Both the position numbers and the translations under genes were made by a program. This document shows positions 26,674 to 36,224 of a stretch of DNA of 64,000 nucleotides, one piece after another. The stretch comes from Mucilaginibacter frigoritolerans. GTDB taxonomy: Bacteria; Bacteroidota; Bacteroidia; Sphingobacteriales; Sphingobacteriaceae. Below the pieces are notes generated by a model. That model was not told the DNA's origin, did no database searches, and saw only the letters and a program-made list of their open reading frames with translations. Where the stretch lies: assembly GCF_007830615.1 (NCBI RefSeq), contig NZ_VLLI01000011.1, forward strand, positions 124,001 to 188,000, read 5' to 3'. Position 1 is the stretch's first letter, and every line of letters starts with the position of its first letter.

Positions 26674-28758
26674 ATGGTAAAAATATACTTATCTCTGTTT
26701 CTTCTATTTGGTTTTCTAATCGGACTTAAAGCCCAAAATACGCTTACGCCTAAAAAAGACAGTGTGAAAGTGCTGGATACCGTAATGGTAAAAGCCTATC
26801 TTTCAAATCAGCCTGTTTTAAGTGTACCTGCCTCCGTGAGTGTAATTAATCAAAAACAGTTGGATTTACAGCCCAGCAGCTCATTCGTTTCTTCGTTAAA
26901 CAGTGTACCGGGGGTACGAGCCGAAGAACGTTCACCGGGTAGTTACCGCCTATCCATAAGGGGAAGTTTACTACGGTCTCCCTTCGGGATACGGGATGTA
27001 AAAATTTATTACGATGATATTCCCCTTACTGATGCAGGCGGCAATACCTATTTAAACGCCATCGATTTTAATAGTATCCACAATATGGAGGTATTGAAAG
27101 GGCCGGATGGCAGTTTGTTTGGTGCCAACTCGGGCGGAGTAGTTTTGATAAGTCCGGTTACCCATAAGGCTGATAGCAATTATATTTCAGCCGGACTAAA
27201 CAGTGGTTCTTACGGGTTGATTCATGAAAACACCGCGCTACAGGAGCACTCGGGCATTTATACGCTGAACTTAAACCAGGCTTATGAAAGTTATGGTGGC
27301 TACCGGCAAAACAGTTACATGCAGCGTAATTACTTGCAAGCCATAAACCGATGGACATTTAATCCGAAAGAAGAATTCAGGGTACTGGCCTTTTATTCAG
27401 ATCTGAGTTACGAAACACCGGGAGGATTAACTTTAGCCCAATACGAGGCTGATCCGCAAGCCGCAAGGCCAGCTACTCCAACCATTCCGGGAGCAATTGA
27501 ACAAAAGGCCGGTATCTATCAAAAAATGACCATGGGTGGTGCCGTTAATGAATATCATTTTAACGACAGGCTGCGAAACGTTACTTCCATTTTTGGCACT
27601 TATGTTGATTTTACCAATCCATTTATTACCGATTATGAAAACCGCTATGAAACTACTTTTGGCTTTCGTAGTTATTTTGAATGGATAGCAAGCAAGCAGG
27701 TAAACTACAAATCAAAGGTAAACCTGGGGATCGAATGGCAACAAACCAACTCGGATATTAACAATTATGGCAATGATTCGGGCATAAGAGACACAGCCCA
27801 AACATTGGATAAGATCAATACCAACCAACACTTTTTCTTTACGCGATATGTGGCCGATATTTATAAAAAACTGCATGTGGAAGCTGCTTTGAGCTTGAAT
27901 TTTTATGATTATGAATTCAGAAATGTTTATCCTAATGATGAGGGCACTTATACCAACCGTAGCTTTACGCCGCAATTGATGCCGAGAATTGCCTTATCCT
28001 ACCAGCTTACTAATGATTTTATATGGCGGGCCTCAGTAAGCCGTGGATACTCCACTCCTACCACAGCCGAAATTCGGCCAACCGATCATCAAATCAATAC
28101 AAATTTAACGCCCGAAGATGGCTGGAACTATGAAACCGGCTTCCGCTTGCGAAATGATGATGAAACGATGTTTTTAGATGCATCTGTTTTTTATTATCAT
28201 CTTAAAAATGCCATTGTGCCGCGCTTTAATGCGGATGAAACAGAATATTATATTAATGCAGGCAACACTAATCAACCCGGACTGGAATTATATTTTACTG
28301 ATTGGCTCATCAGGCAAAACAGTTCATCTTTTATTCGGGGTTTGCAATTTAATGAATCGTTAACGCTGGACAGGTTTACCTTCAGCAGTGATTATCATGA
28401 TGCTGCAGGAAGTTACGCAGGCAACCAACTTACCGGCGTGCCAGAGCAGGTTATAGTAAGCAGTTTTCAAATTAAGTTTCCGCAAAACTTATACCTGTTT
28501 ATTGAACATAATTATACCGCACGCATCCCCTTGAATGATAACAATACCGCTTTTGCACCGCATTACAATTTGCTACAGGCAAAAGCCGGCTGGCAACATA
28601 ACATCAGTGCTAAAAGTAATTTTGAAATTTATGCCGGGGCCGATAACCTGCTAAATGAAAAATACAGCCTCGGTGATGATTTAAATGCTGTTGGCAACCG
28701 CTACTATAACGCAGCACCTTTACGCAATTATTATATCGGATTTAATGTGGTATTTTAA
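26674..28758 (+). CDS. TonB-dependent outer-membrane receptor
   Basis: The 694-residue product imports a bulky ligand across the outer membrane using TonB energy. It has a signal peptide ending LKAQ, a probable TonB box region (DSVKVLDTVMVKAYL), a plug domain (SVPASVSVINQKQLD to SGGVVLISPVT, about 40-165) and a 22-strand-type barrel ending in NYYIGFNVVF with a terminal Phe. It lacks the carboxypeptidase-like N-terminal domain and any SusD partner, so it resembles siderophore, heme or metal receptors more than polysaccharide SusC proteins. The ATG at 26674 is preferred over a GTG four codons earlier. Substrate not determinable here. Confidence 0.93.
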   Translation: MVKIYLSLFLLFGFLIGLKAQNTLTPKKDSVKVLDTVMVKAYLSNQPVLSVPASVSVINQKQLDLQPSSSFVSSLNSVPGVRAEERSPGSYRLSIRGSLLRSPFGIRDVKIYYDDIPLTDAGGNTYLNAIDFNSIHNMEVLKGPDGSLFGANSGGVVLISPVTHKADSNYISAGLNSGSYGLIHENTALQEHSGIYTLNLNQAYESYGGYRQNSYMQRNYLQAINRWTFNPKEEFRVLAFYSDLSYETPGGLTLAQYEADPQAARPATPTIPGAIEQKAGIYQKMTMGGAVNEYHFNDRLRNVTSIFGTYVDFTNPFITDYENRYETTFGFRSYFEWIASKQVNYKSKVNLGIEWQQTNSDINNYGNDSGIRDTAQTLDKINTNQHFFFTRYVADIYKKLHVEAALSLNFYDYEFRNVYPNDEGTYTNRSFTPQLMPRIALSYQLTNDFIWRASVSRGYSTPTTAEIRPTDHQINTNLTPEDGWNYETGFRLRNDDETMFLDASVFYYHLKNAIVPRFNADETEYYINAGNTNQPGLELYFTDWLIRQNSSSFIRGLQFNESLTLDRFTFSSDYHDAAGSYAGNQLTGVPEQVIVSSFQIKFPQNLYLFIEHNYTARIPLNDNNTAFAPHYNLLQAKAGWQHNISAKSNFEIYAGADNLLNEKYSLGDDLNAVGNRYYNAAPLRNYYIGFNVVF

Positions 28759-28766
28759 AATTTGAT

Positions 28767-28803
28767 AAGCAATAGGAGCGCCCTCATAACGCCCCTATTG
28801 CTT
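28767..28803. terminator. Bidirectional terminator between receptor and GH20 genes
   Basis: AAGCAATAGG (28767-28776) pairs perfectly with CCTATTGCTT (28794-28803). The hairpin sits between the convergent TonB-receptor gene (ends 28758) and the hexosaminidase gene (ends 28809). Confidence 0.65.
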
Positions 28804-28808
28804 GGTAT

Positions 28809-31367
28809 TTAAGGAGTAACTGGTTCTGAAACGTTACTGCCGCGGCCTTTATTATCAAATGCACGGAACTTAACCCCGTTTGAGGTAATTGTAACAGCAT
28901 CGTTATAAATTTTACTTTTTGCATCCGGATCTTTACCATCGGTAGTATAACGGATGGTTAAACCGGGAAACTGTTCATTAGCCAAATATTTGCCATCCTG
29001 CAATACCACACCTGGTTTTGGAACACGGTAATTGTAGCCGTCAGCATAATAGCTTAAGCGCGGCAATTCTCTTTTACCTACAACATTTAAAAATTTCACC
29101 CAGGCAATTTGATAAAGTGAGTCGCTTTTAGCGGTATTCTTTTCTGTGGCCCAATCAGGGTCCTGGCTCCATGCACGTTCAGCAAAACCCAGTAAGCGTG
29201 GCAGCAGCATGTACTCTAAACGCTGGGTGCTTTTAATATTTTCGCCCCAAACAGCACTTTGCAAACCATAAATATTGGTTTTGCCATAATCAGTAAGGCG
29301 TTGCTTACCAATAAAAATATTTCGGTTAATAGGCAGTCCGTTTCTATCAACTGTTGAATTTTTAAAATAATCAAAAGGGATAAATGAAAACGGTTTATCA
29401 ATATCTACAAAAGCCCCCCAATAATATCCCGGCTCATCGAATGATTTATAGTGAGCCATGTCAAAGTAAAGATTGGTTACACAGGTAAGCACTGTTTTAT
29501 AACCTGCATTGGCTAGTTTGTAAGCCAAATCTTCATTGCCATCGCCAAGGGAGTTGTTCCAAACTTCGGCTTGTAAATGTTCGGGCATAAAATCAGGGTT
29601 CGGAACGTAAAATGGTTGTCCGTCTAACGCTGTTTTACGCAAGGTCATTTCTTCCCATCCTGAAAGATATAATCCTTTCGCTTTTACCAGTTGGTTAACA
29701 CGACCGTAGAAGTAATACCAAAGATCGCCGGTATTTTTTATTTCGGGATGCGTTGCTTTAAGGGCAAGGTAAGCAGGTGATTTTTCCCAAACATGTGCAG
29801 GCACTTCGTCGCCACCAAAGTTGATGGTTTTTAATGGCACGTTAGCATCTTTATACATGCCAACCACATCATTAATTACCGTTTCAACAAAGTTATAGGT
29901 TGATGGAAGGGAAACATCCATAATGTTATCTGTCCAATACTGGTTTGAGCTGTATTGCGATTGATCGTTCGGATCATACAGCAAATAACGTTCTGCATCT
30001 TCTTTTTTCCCTTCGGCCATTAAACGATTATAACGCGCGTTCATGGCTTTAATAGCAGAACGAGCGTGGCCCGGCGATTCAATTTCCGGCACTACCTGTA
30101 TGTGCAGTTTATCAGCATATTTTAATATCTCTATAAAATCGGCCCGGGTATAAAAGCCGGTTCCTGTTTTGTTTTCAATTTCGCCACCCGAACCATGTGA
30201 AGGCGGCAGGTTATGCTTAGCATCTAAAGTATGGCCGCGTTTGGCACCAACATCGGTTAATTCTGGTAATGATGGGATTTCTATGCGCCAGCCCTCATCA
30301 TCAGTTAAGTGCATATGAAATACATTCAACTTGTACAGTGCCATTACATCAAGCACTTTTAGTATTTCGCTTTTAGGCTGAAAGTTACGGCCAACATCAA
30401 TCATAAAAGCACGGTATGGAAAGCGGGGAGCATCTTTAACATCAACACACGTAATTTCAATTTCTTTTTGCGGATGTGCCCATGCCGATGCAGGGATTAA
30501 AGTTTTAAGAGATTGGATGCCATAAAAAGCGCCTGCACCTGTTGATGCCAGAATGGTAATGTTACCCGGATTAACCGTAAGCCGGTATGCTTCTGAATCA
30601 AGACGGCCATCATATAAAATATTGATCATCTTGACGGATCCGCCTTTAAGATCAGTTTTAAATTTGCTGCCTATTAATGGTTCAATAGTGCTTTTTAAAA
30701 GCTCCAGTTCTTTTGCAAACTTGTCTTCAGGCGAAAAAATAACTGCTACATCCTTATTTAAATTGAAAACGCCGCCGGTCTCTTTATAACTCACCGGGGT
30801 AGGAAATACTTTAGTTAATTGGGTTTCCGGAACATCCTGAATATTTTTATTCTGATCATAAATAATAGCCGGGGTTACCAAACCTGCGTAATTAGGTTTA
30901 AATGGTTTCAGCGTAAACATTCCTGTATTGTATCCTTTGTCGGGCTGATTATCCCAAACTACATAAAAACCTTCGGGTCCATCGGTTATATTTACCACAG
31001 GCTCGTCGTCAATAAACTCTACACGTACAGACTGGCCGGGTTTTATTTCGGTAAAAGTACTGGTTGGCGTAAGACTGAAAAGATCGCCATTTACAAAATC
31101 AATTTTAGCATTGCCGCTTACCGTAGCCGGAACAATTAAACGGGCCGAGTTAAAATACATTTTCCAGCCTGAAGCAGGGAAAGTCTTTTTACCATTATTG
31201 GTAATAGTAATGGCGTTTAATGATTGCTGATGGTTTTTGTAATCATTTTGAACAGGCTCCCAAACTATGCTCAGATCATGAGCATTAAACTGAGGCTCTT
31301 CCATAGTTTTTGCAGCAACTTTTACAAAAGCTACTGCCATTAAAATAACAATAAGGTAATAACGCAT
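28809..31367 (-). CDS. Beta-N-acetylhexosaminidase, GH20
   Basis: The 852-residue product cleaves terminal N-acetylhexosamines from chitin fragments, glycans or peptidoglycan. It has a signal peptide (to about VAAKT), an N-terminal carbohydrate-binding-like domain (about 25-170), a GH20 N-domain, and the catalytic barrel with RAFMIDVGRNFQPKSEIL, HMHLTDDEGWRIEIPSLPEL, and the catalytic Asp520-Glu521 pair in NFGGDEVPAHVW. The Trp-rich EVWNNSLGD and SAVWGENIK follow. A C-terminal beta domain (about 775-852) resembles CHB_HEX_C. Together with nagA (39.3 kb) it fits amino-sugar use. It is periplasmic or outer-membrane associated. Confidence 0.95.
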   Translation of the reverse strand: MRYYLIVILMAVAFVKVAAKTMEEPQFNAHDLSIVWEPVQNDYKNHQQSLNAITITNNGKKTFPASGWKMYFNSARLIVPATVSGNAKIDFVNGDLFSLTPTSTFTEIKPGQSVRVEFIDDEPVVNITDGPEGFYVVWDNQPDKGYNTGMFTLKPFKPNYAGLVTPAIIYDQNKNIQDVPETQLTKVFPTPVSYKETGGVFNLNKDVAVIFSPEDKFAKELELLKSTIEPLIGSKFKTDLKGGSVKMINILYDGRLDSEAYRLTVNPGNITILASTGAGAFYGIQSLKTLIPASAWAHPQKEIEITCVDVKDAPRFPYRAFMIDVGRNFQPKSEILKVLDVMALYKLNVFHMHLTDDEGWRIEIPSLPELTDVGAKRGHTLDAKHNLPPSHGSGGEIENKTGTGFYTRADFIEILKYADKLHIQVVPEIESPGHARSAIKAMNARYNRLMAEGKKEDAERYLLYDPNDQSQYSSNQYWTDNIMDVSLPSTYNFVETVINDVVGMYKDANVPLKTINFGGDEVPAHVWEKSPAYLALKATHPEIKNTGDLWYYFYGRVNQLVKAKGLYLSGWEEMTLRKTALDGQPFYVPNPDFMPEHLQAEVWNNSLGDGNEDLAYKLANAGYKTVLTCVTNLYFDMAHYKSFDEPGYYWGAFVDIDKPFSFIPFDYFKNSTVDRNGLPINRNIFIGKQRLTDYGKTNIYGLQSAVWGENIKSTQRLEYMLLPRLLGFAERAWSQDPDWATEKNTAKSDSLYQIAWVKFLNVVGKRELPRLSYYADGYNYRVPKPGVVLQDGKYLANEQFPGLTIRYTTDGKDPDAKSKIYNDAVTITSNGVKFRAFDNKGRGSNVSEPVTP

Positions 31368-31720
31368 GGCTTTAAATGGATCAGGTTATAATTGAAAAGT
31401 AAATATAAACTTTTTATGAAAATTTCATATCTTTTTAAAATATTTTAAAAAGTTTTCAGATCTATTTACAGCAAAATCTTTTTAAACTGTTCAAAACAGC
31501 TATACCTATTACCCCGTAGTACTACTGATTTTATTGCGTAAAACTACGTAAAGTTTAAGGGGGCACACCTGCACTAATATTTATAATTAATTGATTATAA
31601 ATATATTATAAATCTAAAAAGTGCAGAATAACTACTTTTAGCCCGAATAGTATTTTGAATTATTTGTTAATTAACGTTAGTTTTATCAAAACTATTTTTT
31701 GGAACCTAATACTTGAGACA
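31368..31720. promoter_or_regulatory. Upstream region of the kinase operon, with palindromes
   Basis: The gap between GH20 (minus) and the next plus-strand gene holds a perfect palindrome GTAGTACTAC (31516-31525), followed by GCGTAAAAC-TACGTAAAG (31536-31553). Further on, ATTTATAAT and ATTATAAAT (31579-31587, 31594-31602) form an inverted repeat. A near-consensus -7 box TACTTTTA is at 31633-31640, about 80 bp before the ATG. The palindrome could be an operator, perhaps for the LuxR-type regulator encoded at the end of the run; this is inference. Confidence 0.35.
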
Positions 31721-32200
31721 ATGGAAACAAAACCAAACCCGGCACATTTAACCGGTAAAGAAGGCGAAGAATTTGATATGGACCTATCTGCGGCCTGGAC
31801 GCAGAATTACAGACATAAACACCCTGGAGAACTGATATCTCACTTTTTCGGAAAAGATATATTACAAAAAATATTGGATCAGGAAGATTGTGTAGGCCTG
31901 CGCATTTATCATGCACATGATAAACCACTATCTGGTTTTAAACGCTCAATGGTATCTGTAGGCAACTTTTTTTCAAAAGTGATAGGCAACGTTGAAGGCG
32001 AGAAACACGTTATTATTGTTGGAACCACCAAAGAAGGTAAAGATATTATCCCTACTCATAGCAAAGAGGGTAAAGCGCATAAACACCAATCATTAGCACG
32101 AACTGAATTAAAAGAAGCTACGCCTGTTGCACCAGAAAAGAAATATGGCATAGTTGCCCAGGTTGCCACGCCTTGCCCGGGTTCAGCAAACTGTCCATAA
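31721..32200 (+). CDS. Hypothetical protein at the head of the kinase run
   Basis: The 159-residue product begins METKPNPAHLTGKEGEEFD and has no signal peptide or membrane helix. A conserved-looking centre reads SHFFGKDILQKILDQEDCVG, then LRIYHAHDKPLSGFKRSMV, followed by HVIIVGTTKEGKDIIP. The C-terminal third is polar and ends in CPGSANCP, a paired-Cys tail that could bind metal or form a disulfide. I do not recognise the family. It lies 32 bp before the membrane-protein gene and is probably co-transcribed with it. Start set at ATG 31721; an earlier in-frame codon at 31655 adds a hydrophobic stretch that looks non-coding. Confidence 0.65.
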   Translation: METKPNPAHLTGKEGEEFDMDLSAAWTQNYRHKHPGELISHFFGKDILQKILDQEDCVGLRIYHAHDKPLSGFKRSMVSVGNFFSKVIGNVEGEKHVIIVGTTKEGKDIIPTHSKEGKAHKHQSLARTELKEATPVAPEKKYGIVAQVATPCPGSANCP

Positions 32201-32232
32201 ATATCTGACAGATTTTAGAAAGAGAATATAAC

Positions 32233-32871
32233 ATGTCGTTAGCCAATATAATGAATTATCTATCCCTATTTTCAGGCCTTTTGCCTGTTATAGCGGCATT
32301 TTACAATTACAAATATTTGGACAGGGTTTTAAAAGTTATTGCAATATTTTTTATTGTATCTACTTTTTTCGACTTTTTATTGTTTATTACGCCCATACTA
32401 GGTGTAAAAAACAACTCTCCTTTTATACATCTTTTTATGGTAATCTATGTCGCCTTTTTTGGGTGGATTTATTATAATTCCTATCAGATACCAATATTAA
32501 AAAAGATAACTGTAATTTTAAGTATATTAGCTCTTATTGCAATTGGATATAATGCATTGGATGGAAGCAATTTAATGTCTTTCCCAACTGTATCCTACAC
32601 TTCATTAAGTGTGGTCTTCAATATTTTATCGCTTTTATTTTTTTACCAGCTTTTAAATGGCACCGAATTTACCCACATCGAAAAACAGGCAATGTTTTGG
32701 TTTAATTCGGGTGTGCTGTTTTATTTCGGAATAAATATATTCTTGTTTATGCTTTTTGAAAGGATCGTTAGCCATCATGGAGGCGACCTTTGGCTAATAC
32801 ATGATATAACAAATATTATTGCTAACGTTTTATATTCAGTTGCGCTGCTTTGCAAACCTCAGAAGACTTAA
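32233..32871 (+). CDS. Multi-pass membrane protein coupled to the histidine kinase
   Basis: The 212-residue product has about seven hydrophobic segments and few charged residues: MNYLSLFSGLLPVIAAF, IAIFFIVSTFFDFLLFI, HLFMVIYVAFFGWIY, ITVILSILALIAIGYNAL, VVFNILSLLFFYQLL, FNSGVLFYFGINIFLFML and ITNIIANVLYSVALL. The N-terminus is outside and the C-terminal tail is short and basic. I do not recognise a named family. Its TAA stop overlaps the ATG of the kinase (TAATG), so the two are translationally coupled and may form a split sensor, this protein sensing and the kinase signalling. That role is inference from position. Confidence 0.75.
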   Translation: MSLANIMNYLSLFSGLLPVIAAFYNYKYLDRVLKVIAIFFIVSTFFDFLLFITPILGVKNNSPFIHLFMVIYVAFFGWIYYNSYQIPILKKITVILSILALIAIGYNALDGSNLMSFPTVSYTSLSVVFNILSLLFFYQLLNGTEFTHIEKQAMFWFNSGVLFYFGINIFLFMLFERIVSHHGGDLWLIHDITNIIANVLYSVALLCKPQKT

Positions 32872-33629
32872 TGCCAGTATTAGTTACCGGTACGCTGGTA
32901 ATGGTAATACTCATTGTTTTTTTATTCTTTTTCGTAATCATCTATCAACGGAAAATGATAAAGAACCAGACAGACTTGCGCAAGCTGAATGATGACAAGC
33001 AATCTGATTTATTAAAAGCCGTTTTTGACGCGCAGGAAAGCGAACGTAAGCGTTTAGCCGAAGATTTGCACGACAGTGTTGGTCAGGTTTTATCAGCTAT
33101 AAAACTTAATCTTCACCGGCTGGATAAAAATTGTGTTACTGAAAGCAGCCAACCCCTATTGGCCGAAACCCGCAAGCTTGCCGATGAGTGTATTGTTGAA
33201 ATACGTAACATTATTCAAAACGTTTTACCGCCGGTACTCACAGATTACGGATTACTGGAAGCACTTGAAGGACTTTGCGTTAAAATTGAACAGGTTACAA
33301 ATGTAAAAGTAGAGCTTAAAAAAAGGGTCGATAGCATTCGCTTCGCCCCGGGCATTGAGCTGGCTTTTTATCGTATTGCCCAGGAATTGTTTAGTAATGC
33401 TATTAAACATTCCGGGGCAACTATTATTCATTTAACTCTTACCAATGATGGCGGGTACCTGGTAATGGAATTTAAAGACAATGGTAAAGGATTTAATATC
33501 AACCATGTAAAACATGGGTTTGGCTTAAAGAATTTGCAAAGCCGTGTACAATTGATTAACGGCGAAATCAATATTTATACAAAACCGCAAAATGGCACCA
33601 TGACTATAATTAGAGTTTTGATGACTTAA
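32871..33629 (+). CDS. Sensor histidine kinase, NarX/DesK type
   Basis: The 252-residue product has a single N-terminal membrane helix (about 3-25), a short linker, the HisKA_3 dimerisation/phosphoacceptor segment ESERKRLAEDLHDSVGQVLSA with His67, and a C-terminal HATPase with FYRIAQELFSNAIKHSGA (N box), EFKDNGKGFN (G1) and GFGLKNLQSRV (G2). There is no extracellular or PAS domain, so it cannot sense much by itself. Start is ATG 32871, overlapping the stop of the membrane gene. The response regulator follows after 43 bp and is its likely target. Confidence 0.93.
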   Translation: MPVLVTGTLVMVILIVFLFFFVIIYQRKMIKNQTDLRKLNDDKQSDLLKAVFDAQESERKRLAEDLHDSVGQVLSAIKLNLHRLDKNCVTESSQPLLAETRKLADECIVEIRNIIQNVLPPVLTDYGLLEALEGLCVKIEQVTNVKVELKKRVDSIRFAPGIELAFYRIAQELFSNAIKHSGATIIHLTLTNDGGYLVMEFKDNGKGFNINHVKHGFGLKNLQSRVQLINGEINIYTKPQNGTMTIIRVLMT

Positions 33630-33672
33630 CCGGAGTTTTATCTATATTTATTGCCTTTTTGAATTACTTGCT

Positions 33673-34326
33673 ATGAAAAAAATCAAATTAGCTATTGCTG
33701 ACGACCACAAGATCTTCAGGAATGGATTAAAGGCCACATTGGAGGATTGCGTTGATTTTGATCTGGTATTAGAAGCATCAAACGGCAGGCAGCTTTTAGG
33801 CATGCTGGTTTCAACAATTCCCGATGTTATTTTGATGGATATTAAAATGCCCGAAATGGATGGCATTCAAACCACTGCAGTTGTAAAGCAGCAATATAAA
33901 AACATTAAAGTGCTGGCGCTTTCTATGTTTAACGAAGACAAGTATATTGTTGACATGATGAAAGCCGGTGCATCGGGCTATTTACTTAAAAATGCCGAAC
34001 CGGAAGAGATCATTGAAGCGATATCAACCGTTTACGAAAAGGATTATTACTTTAATGAGCATCTTTCCGTAACACTCATTAAACAACTGGCAGGAAACAA
34101 CCTGCATGGCACATCCGCCATTTCGCTGGTTGATTTTAATGAACGCGAAATAGAGGTATTAAAACTAGTTTGCCAGGAATACTCCAACCAGGAAATTGCC
34201 GATAAAATTTGTTTAAGCGTACGCACCGTTGAAGGCTACCGCGCACGCCTTTTTGAAAAAACCCGCTCTAAAAACCTGGTAGGTTTGGTTATTTTTGCTG
34301 TAAAAACCGGAATTATTAATGTATGA
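33673..34326 (+). CDS. LuxR/NarL family response regulator
   Basis: The 217-residue product has an N-terminal receiver domain with acidic pocket Asp10-Asp11, phosphoacceptor Asp56 (VILMDIKMPEMDG) and Lys in GYLLKNAEPEEI. A C-terminal GerE/LuxR HTH domain follows (about 150-210: FNEREIEVLKLVCQEYSNQE, then ICLSVRTVEGYRARLFEKT). It is a DNA-binding transcription regulator, the partner of the kinase encoded just upstream. The gene is convergent with the ABC exporter, only 5 bp away. A palindrome at 31516 in front of the run is a candidate binding site. Confidence 0.95.
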   Translation: MKKIKLAIADDHKIFRNGLKATLEDCVDFDLVLEASNGRQLLGMLVSTIPDVILMDIKMPEMDGIQTTAVVKQQYKNIKVLALSMFNEDKYIVDMMKAGASGYLLKNAEPEEIIEAISTVYEKDYYFNEHLSVTLIKQLAGNNLHGTSAISLVDFNEREIEVLKLVCQEYSNQEIADKICLSVRTVEGYRARLFEKTRSKNLVGLVIFAVKTGIINV

Positions 34327-34331
34327 TTTTT

Positions 34332-36086
34332 TTACGCGTCCACAGTTACCTTCTCGCCAATTTGTTGTCTCCACATCGCGTAGTACAAGCCTTTCTGCGT
34401 TAACAAATCAAAGTGTTTTCCCGATTCAACAATATTGCCTTTTTCCAGCACATAAATATTATCGGCATGCATAATGGTCGACAGGCGGTGGGCTATCAGT
34501 ATGGTGATATGATTATCCTGCTCCGAAACACTGCGAATGGTCTCAGTAATTTCTTCTTCTGTAATAGAATCCAGTGACGAGGTAGCTTCATCAAATACTA
34601 AAATATCTGGTCTGCGTAAAAGCGCACGCGCAATGGATAGGCGTTGTTTTTCTCCGCCTGATACTTTTACACCACCCTCACCTATTACGGTGCCCAGGCC
34701 CTTGTCTGCACGCGACATGAGCGTTTGGCAGGCCGCACGTTGCAAAACATCCATACACTCTTCATCCGTTGCACCCGGACGAACGAATTGCAGGTTTTCT
34801 CTAATCGTTCCCGAAAACAGTTGGGTATCCTGGGTTACAAAACCAATTTTCTCACGTAACTGATCCAGGTCAATTTCTTTGCTCAGCGTGTTGTTGTATA
34901 ATATATCACCCTCCAATGGCTGATAAAGGCCAACCAGCAATTTTACCAGTGTAGTTTTGCCCGAACCCGATGGACCAACAAATGCAATGGTTTCGCCGCT
35001 GTTGGTTTCAAAGCTGATATTATTCAACGCGTTTCTGTTAGCGGTTAAATGCTTAAAGCTTACGTTATCAAAAGTGAGGGTTTGTACTTTTTCCAGCAAT
35101 ACGGGTTTTTCAGGTTTTGGATCAATCGGTGTAGTAATTATGTTTTTGAAGTTTTCCATTGATACTTCAGCTTCACGCCACGAAACCATAACATTACCCA
35201 ATTCTTGTAATGGGTTAAATAAAAAGAAGGAATAAAAAAGTAGGCTTAGATACTGTCCTGGCGATATAGTTTTCTCAAATATAAGGAACAGTAATACTAC
35301 AACCATTGTGCTTCGTACAAAGTTTACAGTAGTGCCTTGTACAAAACTCATACTGCGTACATACTTTACTTTTTTTAGCTCAAGGCCAAGTATCTTATAA
35401 GTGGTGTTGTTTAATCTTTCTATTTCCTGTTTAACTAATCCCAAACTTTTAACCAGCTCAATATTTCTTAAAGATTCTGTTGTTGAACCTGCTAAGGCAG
35501 TGGTCTCTGACAATATCGTTCTTTGTATTTTTTTTATTCTGCGGCTTAAAGACAGACTCACAAACATGATAACAGGGATAGCACCAACATATACAAGAGT
35601 TACTTTATAGCTTAGTGAAAGCGAATAAACAATTACAAATGTCATTCCGATTAAACTAACAAATAAAATGCTTATAAATGCTGTTATAAATGCTTCGGAA
35701 TCAAGACGCACCTTTTGTAAAATACCTAGTGTTTCGCCGCTACGCTGATCTTCAAAAACCTGATAAGGTAGTTCTAAAGAATGCTTAAGTCCGTCGGCAT
35801 ACATTTCGGCACCTGTTTTTTGGGTTACTATGTTGGTAAAGTAATCCTGGAAGTTTTTTGCTATACGTGATACCATAGCAACACCAACAGCGCAACCAAC
35901 CCATTTTAAAACTCCGAATAAGTATTCGTGTTCTGCAAGTTTATCCCGATTTTCTATAAAACCATCAAATATACGTCCGGATATATATGGGTCCATTAAT
36001 GAAAAGCCAATATTAATGGCCGCCATGAGCAACGCAAGTATTACAACCCAACGATGTTTTTTAAGATATGATAGGAGTATGTTCAT
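34332..36086 (-). CDS. ABC exporter, fused membrane and ATPase domains
   Basis: The 584-residue product is a half-size ABC exporter of the MsbA/multidrug type that works as a dimer. Residues about 1-300 hold six membrane helices (e.g. WVVILALLMAAINIGFSLM). The ATPase domain has Walker A GPSGSGKTTLVKLLVGLY, the Q-loop region TQDTQLFSGTIRENL, signature VSGGEKQRLSIARALL, Walker B ILVFDEATSSLD and the H-loop IAHRLSTI. The substrate is unknown; lipid, peptide and drug are all possible. It is a lone gene; upstream lies a 730-bp gap with a large inverted-repeat element. Confidence 0.93.
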   Translation of the reverse strand: MNILLSYLKKHRWVVILALLMAAINIGFSLMDPYISGRIFDGFIENRDKLAEHEYLFGVLKWVGCAVGVAMVSRIAKNFQDYFTNIVTQKTGAEMYADGLKHSLELPYQVFEDQRSGETLGILQKVRLDSEAFITAFISILFVSLIGMTFVIVYSLSLSYKVTLVYVGAIPVIMFVSLSLSRRIKKIQRTILSETTALAGSTTESLRNIELVKSLGLVKQEIERLNNTTYKILGLELKKVKYVRSMSFVQGTTVNFVRSTMVVVLLFLIFEKTISPGQYLSLLFYSFFLFNPLQELGNVMVSWREAEVSMENFKNIITTPIDPKPEKPVLLEKVQTLTFDNVSFKHLTANRNALNNISFETNSGETIAFVGPSGSGKTTLVKLLVGLYQPLEGDILYNNTLSKEIDLDQLREKIGFVTQDTQLFSGTIRENLQFVRPGATDEECMDVLQRAACQTLMSRADKGLGTVIGEGGVKVSGGEKQRLSIARALLRRPDILVFDEATSSLDSITEEEITETIRSVSEQDNHITILIAHRLSTIMHADNIYVLEKGNIVESGKHFDLLTQKGLYYAMWRQQIGEKVTVDA

Positions 36087-36224
36087 TAGTTTTTAAATTC
36101 AATAGTTTGCAAAAATAAAAAAACGGAATGGCTAAAAAGCTCATTCCCTTTAATTTGACATTTGACGTATTTTAGCTTATGTTTTGTGGGGTACAGAATG
36201 AGTTTTAGGATTCATACAGACACC

